This document shows, piece after piece, positions 19,501 through 31,500 of a stretch of 64,000 nucleotides of DNA; positions within the stretch are counted from its first letter, which is position 1, and every line of letters begins with the position of its first letter. Source of the stretch: Liolophura sinensis (lineage: Eukaryota; Mollusca; Polyplacophora; Chitonida; Chitonidae); assembly GCF_032854445.1 (NCBI RefSeq), contig NC_088298.1, positions 2,912,160-2,976,159 of the forward strand, written 5' to 3'. The translations under genes were made by a program, and so were the position numbers. The notes under the pieces were generated by a model, which searched no databases, was not told where the DNA came from, and saw only the letters and a list, made by a program, of their open reading frames with translations.

Positions 19501-22500
19501 TCATCTGACAGTTTCTGTTTGTTAGATCTCTGATATCATGTTCCCAACCCTTTTTTTTGTATGATCTCAGATATCCTGTACCTGACAGTTTCTGTTTGTA
19601 TGACCTCAGGTATCCTGTACCTGACAGTTTCTGTTTGTATGGCCGCAGATATCATGTAGCTAACAGTTTGTGTTTGTTTGGCCGCAGATATTCTGTACTT
19701 GACAGTTTGTATTTGTATGGCCGCAGATATCATGTAGCTGACAGTTTCTGTTTGTATGGTAGATATCATGTAGCTGACAGTTTTGGTATGTATGACCTCA
19801 GGTATCATGTACCTGTCAGTTTCTGTTAGTATGTCCTCAGATATCATGTGGCTGACACTTTCTGGTTGTATGGCCACAGATTTCGTGTAACTGACAATTT
19901 CTGTTTGTATAGCCTCAGATATCCTGTACCTGACAGATTTTGTTTGTATGACATTAGATGTCCTGTACCTGACAGTTACTGTTTGCATGACCTCAGATAT
20001 CCTGTACCTGTCAGTTTCTGTTAGTATGTCCTCAGATATCATGTAGGTGACAGTTTCTGTTAGTATGTCCTCAGATATCATGTAGGTGACAGTTTCTGTT
20101 TGTATGACCTCAGACATGATGCACTTGACAGTTCCTGTTGGTATGACCTCAGATATCCTGTACCTGTCAGTTTCTGATTCTATGACCTCCGGTATCATGT
20201 GGCTGACAGTTTCTGTTTCTATGACCTCAGATATCGTGTAGCTGACAATTTCTATCTGTATGACCTCAGATGTCATTTATCTGACAGTTTCTGTTTGTTA
20301 GATCTCTGATATCATGTTCCCAACCCTTTTTTTGTATGATCTCAGATGTCATGTACTTGACAGTTTCTGTTTGTATGACCTCAGGTATCCTGTACCTGAC
20401 AGTTTCTGTTTGTATGACCTTAGGTATCCTGTACCTGACAGTTTCTGTTTGTATGGCCGCAGATATCATGTAGCTAACAGTTTGTGTTTGTATGACCTCA
20501 GATATCATGTACCTGACAGTTTCTGTTTGTATGTCCTCATATATGATGTAGCTGACAGTTTCTGTTTGTATGTCCTCATATATGATGTAACTGACAATTT
20601 CTGTTTGTATGACGTCAGATATCAGACTTTGGCCGTATCAACAGATGGTCCTAAAGAGGAGTCCCAGAGCATCAAGTCAGGCAAACGATTAACCGTAAGT
20701 CATTCCTTTATTAACAAATTTTTTTTTTTTGGTTTTAATAATTCGTCTGTTGCAGACCACATCTCTGAGAGCTGGTAAAAGAGTGACTATCACATATTAT
20801 TGTAGTTATATGCATTCATTGGATTGATATTTAATGTCATACTCAAGAGTTTTTCTTTTACCCTAATTCCTCAACCTTTTTGCCTATAGAAAAGCAACTT
20901 TCAGTCCAATTTATGCACATTTTTAATATGATTTTGGAGACAAGACTACATTGGTAGGATTGGTCATTTTCAGAGCTTCTTAAAAAGTGTAATTTCATCA
21001 GTCAGCACCTTCAGAATATGCTTGAATAAACATCGTGCAAACATGCGAAAAGGCTGAAGAATTGTAGTATATGATGTAGTATAGAAGTGGCCATGGTAAA
21101 CCACCAGCCTCTGACAAGTTACTGACAAACATTCTCATGATAACTGATAATATGCATGCCATTTTGGTGGAATTCAACTGCTTATTGTCACAAGTACCCT
21201 GCTAACAGTTAGAGCGTGGGAATATTCAAATTCCTTGTCCAGCTCATGCTGGCTTCCTCTCCAGCCATAAAGTGGGAAGGTCTGTTAGTAACCTGAGGAT
21301 GGTCGTGGGTTTCCCCTGGGGCTCTGCCCGGTTTCCTCCCACCATAATGCTGGCCGTCATTGTATAAGTGTAATATACTTGAGTATGGTGTAAAACACCA
21401 GTCAAAGAAATAAATAAATACATAAATCAAATTCCTTGTCCATTCCTTGTCAGAATTCCAATTTTGCGTCCGAAATGATGCTCTTTTCATATTCTGCCAA
21501 AGGATGAAAATAACCTGCAATTTTAAAAGAAATATACTTTTGCTTTTGTTTTCAGTGTGATTGGGCGTTCAATATAGGAGAACAGGCCCGTAATATAGCT
21601 GTGATAACTCTAAGTCAGAATACACCAGCCGTGCTTGTATTAGGTGAGTGCTTACTCCATTCAGTGTAGGAAAACAGACCCATAATACAGGTGTGATAAC
21701 TCTAGTCAGACCACACCCGCTGTGCTTATATTAGGTGAGTGCTTACTCCATTCAGTGTAGGAAAAACAGACCCATAATACAGGTGTGATAACTCTAGTCA
21801 GACCACACCCGCTGTGCTTATATTAGGTGAGTTAGGAGAATAGACCTTTAATACAGGTGTGATAACCACTCCAGCAGTGTTCATGTAAAGTGAGTGCTCC
21901 ATTGAGTACAGGAGAACAGGCCCGTCATGTAGTGGCAATAACCACTCCAGCAGTGCTTGTATAAGGTGAGTGCTCACTCCTTTGAGTACAGGAGAACAGG
22001 CCTGTAGTGTAGCTGTGGTAACTCTAAGAACACAACAGCTATGCTTATATTACATGCGAGTGAGTGCACACGCCATTTTACAGGTACGACATAGGAGAAC
22101 AAGCGTGTAACAGATACCTTTAGGATAGTAGGTGAGGTAATTAGCATGCCAGTGTGGAGCAATGACCCAGGATCCTCTCACCAATGCGGTCGCTGTGAGT
22201 TCAAGTCCAGCTCTTGCTGGCTTCCTGTTCGGCCTTAGTGGGAAGTCTGGTTGTGGATTTCCCCTGGGCTCTGCCCGGTTTCCTCCCACCATAATACCCG
22301 TAAGTGAAGTACTGTTGAGTATGTTGTGAAACACCAATCAAATAATTACAGGAAAGTACATGTAAACGAAAACTGTTCATGTGTTTAAGCCAATTATGCC
22401 AGGTTATCTCCCTTGGTTATCTGCATGGGTAACTCAAGAGTGAGTGAGTGCTTGGGGTTTAACGTCGTACTTAATGATTTTTCAGTCATATAATGACGAA

Positions 22501-25500
22501 GGAATCCTTAGAGTGCATGTAATGTTCCGAATTTCCACCACTCTTTTATTTAGTTCTGCTTCACTGAGACGGCTTACCGAAGACAAGTAAGCCGCCTCAC
22601 CGGAGCCATTATACTGATACGGCTCAACCAGTCGTTGCACTATCCCCTTCATGCTGAACGCAAAGAACTTCCTCTTTTTAAGGTCTTTGGTGTGACTCAA
22701 CCCAGGATTGATCCTGGATCTACTGCCCCCGAAGTGGGTGCTGTACCAACTATGCTATCGGGGCCGGTCCGTGGTTTAAAGAAGAAGAAAATGAAAGAGC
22801 ATGAAAACTTATTTGCAACTATGATCTTTAATGTTTTTTTGGACTTTTTTTTAAGAGAAAAAGGTATTTGAAAATATTTTTGTATGGTGGGACCAACTTT
22901 TGATATTTATCGTTGTTGCATAAGGATGTGATGCTTGTCTAATAAATTTATTTGAATGTAAATTTGTTGTTTATATCGAAACATATGCACTTAGCCTAAA
23001 TTATGATAATATTTATGAACGTATTAAAAATATAAATATGATCCCAATTGAGGTTTAATACATTTGTTCTATATTTATTAAGCCTGTGTTACATCCTCAT
23101 TTATGACATTATTAAACAAAGACTATAAATATCAAAAGGTGGTCCCAAATACCCACCATACAAAAATTATTTTCAAGTCTCTTTTTATCTCCTTCAGGAA
23201 AAATCAAAAATAATGTTGAAGACCACATTTAGGGATAACTTTTCGCACTCTTTCATCTGAACTTTATGTCATTTTTATGTTTTCTCCACCTTTAAGATTT
23301 CTTGCGCATGTTGTTGCATTTTGCGTCCATTTTAAATCTTGCCTCCTGTTTCCTCCACAACCACAAACCTCAAAATGAAGTTATTCGAATACCAATAATG
23401 TGATGAATAAAGCGAATAGAAATCAATTCCGCAAGACAGTGAAAACAATTGATCATCGATCTTATGTTTTACGTGCAGGAGAGAGAAGCATACTGTGTGT
23501 GACAGACACAGGGAAACTGAAGTTTGCAAAGAAGCTGGATTATAGTGCTACCTGCTTGTGCGCTTACGCTGGTGAGTGGTATCACTACAGATTCTCTGAC
23601 AACATTTAGGTGGGTGTTGCTGCAGATGTTCTAACTGGGTGGGTGTCATGTCTGGTGTCTAAGGTGGGATGCTTCACTGAGAAAGCACTTTCAGTGTAAT
23701 TGAAAGTATCGCATACGACCTTCTGGAGTAGTATAAAAACTGACAAGAACAAGTTGTTGATAACGGAATGGCAGAAATCCTTTGGTAAACAGCTTGTCAG
23801 GACAGAACAACTCATTGGGAAAAAAATACCATAGCTAAGACAACCAGGTAAGAAAATATTAGCTTGGTACGCATGACCTGTGCCTACATCACTCAGCCAA
23901 GTGCATTTATGTCTAAAATGGCCCACACATGCTCAGTATTTCCGTCAAAATTATTTTCCACACACGTTCAACATTATTGAATCAATATTTAGTCTGAAAC
24001 CAAACACCACCATGAATGAATCAATCAGTTTAGCCGTTGTCATAGCACTTTCAAGTCTAAAGAAATGGGCGAAAAAGGGGTGGAAAGTGGACGAAACAGT
24101 GGCGCCTCCTGCTGAAAAATTTGCCCACACCAATCTACTGCAAGAACTTCCACAAAACAAGACAGGAGATAATTAAAACATTTTTGTCTGTATTATTGTA
24201 GTCTTCCGATTTGATCATTCATATAGCCAGGGTAGCTCACGGAATGGTACAGTCGCATCAAGGAGGAAGGCTTGCTCTTGTTTCTTTAGGTCATACATGA
24301 TGCTTTCACATCGACGTCCATGTGGATGAAATTCTATGGGTTGCTTTAAAAGCAACACAACGCTATACACATTGTCATGTATACTTTTAAGTGTGGGATT
24401 TAAACATTTTTTGTGTCTCTTCACAGTAAAAGAGAACTCTATCAGTTACCTGGTGGGCACTCAGACTGGCTCAGTACGTGTGTACCAAGACACCACCCTG
24501 AAGTGGGCGGCTACTATGCAGCATGTGGCAGTGCACCTGGAGGTGGCTACATTCAGGTGAGGTCAAAGGTCAGGTGTACTCTTCACAAAAATACGTCTTA
24601 TTAACAATGCTGTCTCCCTTCTTATAAACTGGTTTCAGCTAACGTACATGTGGTATTCTGGCCTTATGGTGGGCAGTGTTGGATATATATACATGGAGTT
24701 GTCTCCCCTGCTCTGTACCATTGTAAATACCTTCAGCGCAGGATAGACATAACGCTAGACTTGGTGTCTTCAAACGACATTTATGAGAATGCAAGATGGT
24801 GCAATTTCTAAGTGCATGTCTAGAGCACTCGTTTTTTGGCAAGCAACTTGCCATGTAAAATAGCATGGTCATCATTAATGCGACAAAGTTTGTAGGCGCT
24901 GTCCAATTTCAGTATGCTTTTATTTGTGTGTTACACATGGTTGTCTCAAGGTATAACTGACCGTGCAAGTATAGCATCCTTCAGATTTGAGTAAATTTCA
25001 TATCAAAAAAGTAAATTAAAAAAACAAACATAGTTGCCCCCCCTTTTGACAGTTGTCGGTGGGTGTTCAATGATTATTGCAAAAGGTAGCAGTAAGATTC
25101 CAACTCTTTCTCCAGGTAGGTGTGGTGTATTCATGAATAATAACAAAACACATCTAACCCTAACCCTGAAATAAACATGTTTTCAGTGATGACGTGTTTC
25201 ATTAATGTTCGTGAATATTACGCCACGCCTTCCTGGAGAAAGGGTTGGAATCTTACCACTACATGTACCTTTGCAAAAGCCAATATTAGAAACTTTTTTA
25301 ATGCTGCATCTAATTCACATACAGAGGCCCATGCTGGCTCAGATGGTTAAAGCACTGGGCCACAATGAGGTTGTGAGTTCAAATCCAGCCTTTGCTGTTT
25401 TTGGCTACTTGGAGTGAGAAGGTTTGCCAGGGACTTGCTGATGGTTAGTGGTTTACTCCAGACTCACTGGTTTCCGCCACCTATAAACCTGATTGTCGTT

Positions 25501-28500
25501 ATATCATGTGAAAATTCTGGATTATATTCTGTTATATATGCATCGATAATGTATCCCACATAATTTAAAAAAAAAAGAAAGAACTTATTTTTGTGATATT
25601 GCTTAACTGAGATATTGCAGTTCAAATTAATCTAAATCATTCACATTTAGAAACTCGAAAAAGGAGGCCACCTTGGTTATTGAGCGCTTCTGCCTTTTAG
25701 CCATATAAATGGGGTGCTACATCATATTTCATTTTTCTGTATCATGGCACCTCCTATGGCTTTGTAAGAATTCCAGATTGAAAGTTGATTTTACAGAGTT
25801 ACCAACTTTGTCAGTGCAAAATTCCTATGGCCTTTTAGATCTGTTTCCAACTCTCTTCCAAAATAACAGAGGTTAAATTATTTGTTGAATTTAACTCATG
25901 TGCAGTGCATCTGTACTCTGACAGAGACCTGAAGGGTGTGATCGTGAGTCTAAGTGACTGGGGCAGACTGGAGTGTTCTTATCTGGGTACAGATCCGGCC
26001 ATCTTTGTCCCACCGACATCCGAGTCACGGGAAGTGAACTACACAGACATGGATAAAGAGATGATACAGCTACAGAGACAGATTAAGGAAAAATCTCACA
26101 AGACAAGTGGGTAGCTCACAAGACAAGTGGGTAGCTCGTAAGTCAAGTGGGTAGTCCACAAGTCTAGTAGGTATTTCACTACACTACACATAGGTAGCTC
26201 ACAAGACAAGTTGGCTACTCCCAAGACAAAGAGTCAAATCACAAGACGAGTAGGTAGCTCACAAGTCAAGTGGGTAGCTCGTAAGACAAGTGGGTAGTCC
26301 ACAAGTTTAGTAGGTATTTCACTACACTACACATAGGTAGCTCACAAGACAAGTTGGCAACTCCCAAGACAAAGAGGCAAATCACAAGACAAGTAGGTAG
26401 CTCACAAGACAAGTAGGTAGCTCGTAAGACAAGTGGGTAGTCCACAAGTCTAGTAGGTATTTCACTACACTACACATAGGTAGCTCACAAGACAAGTAGG
26501 TAGCTCACAAGACAAGTGGGTAGCTCACAAGACATGTGGGTAGCTCACAAGACATGTAGGGAGCTCACAAGACATGTAGGTAGCTCACAAGACAAGTGGG
26601 TCACTCACAAGACAAGAAGGTAGCTCACAAGACTTGTAGTTAGCTCACAAGACAAGTAGTTTTCTTGTAAATGTTTATCTCTGACGGCAAATATGTATCT
26701 CATGTGTACCTTACATGAGGGTACATCTACAAATTTGGTCAACGCATTATTCCTTTTCATGTACATTGTATGTATTTATAATAACATTTGAATATATTTA
26801 CATTGCTAATAAATGTTTGTTGTGTTTTTTCCCTCAGATGTCCTGCCTTCTGTGTCGTCAGAAGATGATCTCATCGTCATGGCAACAACAAACCCAGAGC
26901 TGGACCAACCATCAGTAAGTGTGATTTATCTTAAATTAAAATTGAAAAAAAAAAAAAAAGTGTTGATATTTTTGGGAACACAACTTACATTTTAAACCAG
27001 TAATAGAATATTTAAGGAGAACTGTTACAGAACATTTTGAAACCAAACATTTTGCAATCATTTAAGATCAATATGTTTAAAAAATTTAAGGAAAAAAAGA
27101 TTATAGACTATGTAAGGAAAAAATGTGTTAGCACAATTTAGAACAGAGTAGAACATGTAAGAACATAATGTGTAGAAACATTTGAAGACAAAGGGTGCTG
27201 GAATATTTTAGGAGAGAATGTTTCACAACATTTTAACACAAGTTTTCTCTTTGTAACAGTTTAGTGTTTATCTTTAGTGTGTTACTGAATTGTGCCTGGG
27301 GTTCACAATGCCTCAATCTGACGTATTCCAGCTGGAAACAACGAGCATCACATCGGAGTAAAAGTTTTAACACTTACTCTATTGTTTTTCGCAGCAACCT
27401 GAGAATGGTTGTGGGTTTTCCACAGGTTTCCTCCCACCATACTGCTAGCTGCCTTCGTATCAGTGTAATATTCTTGAGCATGGCGTAAAATACAAATCAA
27501 ATAAATAATTAACTCACTTTGTTCCTGTGTTTCAGGTAGCCTCGGGTGTTGAAGTTCAAGATGATATTTCTATTCCCTCCATATCAGTAAAGGTACTGTG
27601 TTTGTGTGATAGGTAACATAAACTATGTGCATAAGTAGACTAGGGGTGAATTCTGTATTGTTTTGCTTTCTTGACTTGGAACAAAGTTGATAAGCCGTTT
27701 GGTATCAGTTTTATGAGCAACTTGACACAGGATAATAGAAACTAACTGTACATTCATCTTTATGGAAAATTTCATAATCATTGTGTCTTTGGAAACTTTT
27801 TGTTCTGAATTTGTTCCCATGATCGGCCTAACACTTTTTGCTAACTGAACATAGGATGGATTTCCATTTAATATCTTCATTGTGCAGGTTGGTGAGAAGA
27901 AAATAATATTCTACTCTTATAGAATTAGGATACGATTCAAAGTTTACAATGACCAGAAAACTCCCAGCATGCCCTGCACTGAGTACACAATCTTTCTACA
28001 TGAAATGTTGATATTAAAGAGCTAATTTAATTCCAGTTGAGATTAAAAGATTCCAAATAAGAGATTTGAAGGATAATCATAGTCTGTATTTGACTAATTA
28101 GAAATCCTTGCACAACATGCTGAAGTAAAATTCATCTAATTTTTTTCCATTTTTCGCTGGCGCTTCATCATGCAAGAACACTAATGATGCAGTACTCTCA
28201 AACCCTTTTGACGTCTTTCCAAAAAAATTGCCCTGCTTGATATCTTATCAGTCTTATTCAAGTTGTACATGTGTCACACAAATTGTATGTAACCAAAGAT
28301 TTTGTTTTTGGCAACACCTCAGGCTTATGCAAAAAATAATGGTACACATCATAATCCCTTTTTCTCTAATTGTCGGTTTTGTTTCTCCCTTAAAATAAAT
28401 TCAATATTCCCAGCGGATATGGTGGTTGTCAATGCAGTAATGTGGTTCTGTGTTTCGCTAAAATTTTACAGAAATGGGACACGGTCATGCCGATAAAAAT

Positions 28501-31500
28501 GGCAAAGGAGTGATATGTCAAAAACTTACTGTATGATTTCATTTGACACTTGATATCTACGTTTTATCATTATACACTAAGTTACACTTACCTGTTGCAA
28601 ACTATACAAAGCCTTTGTTCTCTCTTTTTTGTACCTTGTATGATGATGCGGAATTCTTAATAATTTTGCAGTCTACATTAAAGTATTATATCTGGTAGAT
28701 GCTCATTTTTACTTCCTGTTCTGATTTTTACCGTGTTGAATTCTTATTTTACGCAGATCCAGTTTAAATCAAAGATTCTCATAGAAAATATCAAAGTTGT
28801 CATAGAAGTCTCCTGGCCCTTGGTGATGAACCAATCAGAATTCTCCATTCATAGCATTGGTGAGTTCCTCTTCTTTGTTATTACTTGGTCGAATCTACAG
28901 TAAACTGTTGCTTGTTTGAGCTTTGTTTGACCTTTGAGGTTTTACCGTGTGTCCAAAACCCATCATAATCTGACTGTCATGATTATGGATGTGAAATGTT
29001 CTTAAGTACGGCTTAAAACACCAGTCAAGTATTAAGTAACTATGGTTACTAGATTATGTATCATATTTTATCAGTAAAGGATGTTACACCTTTTTTCACA
29101 TGAAATGTAAGACCCCATTTAACATGAAGCACATAGATAATATAGAATTTTCCAGTTATCTTTAAAAATATGTATTCAGCCATCATCCTGACTTCTGAGT
29201 TTTCTCAGAAGTTACAATGCTTTATATTTTGCCCCTTTTCATCACAGTTGTTTTCATACTGTTTTTTTTTGTATCTTATCCTTCATCTACATGTATTGCT
29301 TTATATTTGGTAAAAGCAAGATTATACAAATGAGCATGGAATGGTTTAAAGGAGTCTACATATGTAATCCAGCATTCTACCAACTGAGCTAAGGGGTAAA
29401 TTTACTATGGTGGCTGTCTGTTGTTGATTAAGCAGTGTCCTTCATGCGCCCGCGGTACCATGCCTTCTATAATCTTCATGCCTCCGTGGAGAATGTGGAA
29501 GGCGCAGTGAACGCTGTTTTGCTGCCTTTGCATGTTTGACGAGGACATGAAGGTTGCGGTATTTATAAAATCAGCGATAAATGAAGATGGTTTCTGTCAG
29601 CCATTATAATTTGTCTTAGCTATTCTCATTAAAATATTGGAAAACCTGCACTCACTACACTCCTCGGTATGTAAGGTTTCCTCTCACTAGACTCCTCTGT
29701 ATGTAAGGTTTCCTCTCACTACACTCCTCCGCAGGTAACGTTTTCTTTCACTACACTCCTCTGTAGGTATATTTCCTCTCATTACACTCCTCTGTGTTTA
29801 AGGTTTCCTCTCACTACACTCCTCTGTATGTAACATTTTTCTCTCACCACACTCGTCTGTGTGTAACGTTTCCTCTCACTACACTCCTCTGTATATAAGG
29901 TTTCCTCTTGTTACACTCCTCTGTATGTAAGGTTTTCTCTCACACCACTCCTGTGTATATAAGTGTCCTCTCATTACACTCCTCTGTATATAAGGTTTCC
30001 TCTTGTTACACTCCTCTGTATGAAAGGTTTTCTCTCATTACACTCCTCTGTATGTAAGGTTTTCTCTCACTACACTCCTCTGTATGTAAGGTTTTCTCTC
30101 ACTACACTCCTCCGCAGGTAACGGTTTTTTCTCACTACACTCCTCTGTATGTAAGGTTTTCTCTCACTACACTCCTCCGCAGGTAACGGTTTTTTCTCAC
30201 TACACTCCTCTCTAGGTAAGGTTTTCTCTCACTACACTCCTCCGCAGGTAACGGTTTTTTCTCACTACACTCCTCTCTAGGTAAGGTTTTCTCTCACTAC
30301 ACTCCTCTGTATGTAAGGTTTTCTCTCACACCACTCCTCTGTAGGTAAGGTTTCCTCTCACTCCACTCTTCTGTATGTAACATTTTTCTCTCATTACACT
30401 CCTCTGTATGTAACATTTTTCTCTCACTACACTCGTCTGTGTGTAACATTTGCTCTCATTACAGTCCTCTGTGTGTAACGTTTTCTCTCACTACACTCCT
30501 CTGTATGTAACATTTTCTCTCAGAACCCACAAAGAGTGTGGAGAAGATGGTGTCGGTGTTCCAGAGAGGTAATTCCCTCCCGTCTGATCTAACAGGTCAC
30601 ATCATGGCCAAATACAAAAGTTCTTCAGGTAAGTTTTGATTAACTCAAGTCTTCCTAAAATCACAATGGAAGGTTATGTTCTATTATTGAGTTGTCAGCG
30701 TCTAGTTTAAGCATTCTGGGACGTTTTCTTGAAGAACTCAGTCATGTAAAAATGTTTTTCCTGTTAAAAATGTTTTGGGATGTCATCTTTTGGCATTAAG
30801 TTTTGATTGTTTTGCATCTTGAAATTGATTTCTTCTTTGTGGTCCCGTATATCTTTTGGTCAGATTCATTAAAATTCTGTCAACAGAACTCTCTACGCTG
30901 CTGAATTCATATGATTATGTTTCCTAAAAGAACACAAAATTGTGGATAATAACCCTTCTAGTTTATTTAGGGGCCTCTGTGGCTCATTTGGATGACACGC
31001 TAGCGTAGCGCAATGACCCAGGAACCTCTCAACAATGCCGTTGCATTGAGTGCAAGTCCAGCTCATGCTGGCTTCCTCTCCGGCCTTACATGGAAAGGTC
31101 GGCCAGCAACCTGTGGATGGTCGTGGATTTCCCTCTGGGCTCTGCCCGGTTTCCTCCCACCATAATGCTAATGAGTGAAATTTTCTTGAGTATGACATAA
31201 AAGACCAGTCAAATAAATAAATAAAACAAGGAATACATTATGTACCATTCGCTGCTAGGACCTTCCTTTTCTAGCACTTCTATTCTGCTCTTTATGTAAA
31301 TGTTTTAATATTCACAAAGTGCACGCCTCTTAGCGGCATGACCTAAGGAGAATTAGTTAAAAAATAAAAATGCAGTGATGTTAATTGCACTTTATTATTC
31401 CTCTCTTGTAAAGAGTCCAGAGTTCATCAAAGTCACTGTTATTTATAGGTGGAACAAATAGGTTTCTTTTTCAGAAAACATTGTATAATAAACCCTACAG

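Noticed and set aside
20619-20628. Acceptor at 20624 (GATATCAG|ACT) for exon 6
   Set aside because: It puts the exon out of phase with exon 5; the site at 20618 restores the conserved YKYQ segment.
25905-26114. Exon 10 starting at the AG at 25912, or as a separate gene with its own ATG
   Set aside because: That AG gives a stop in the required phase; the segment fits only as BBS9 exon 10 from 25925.
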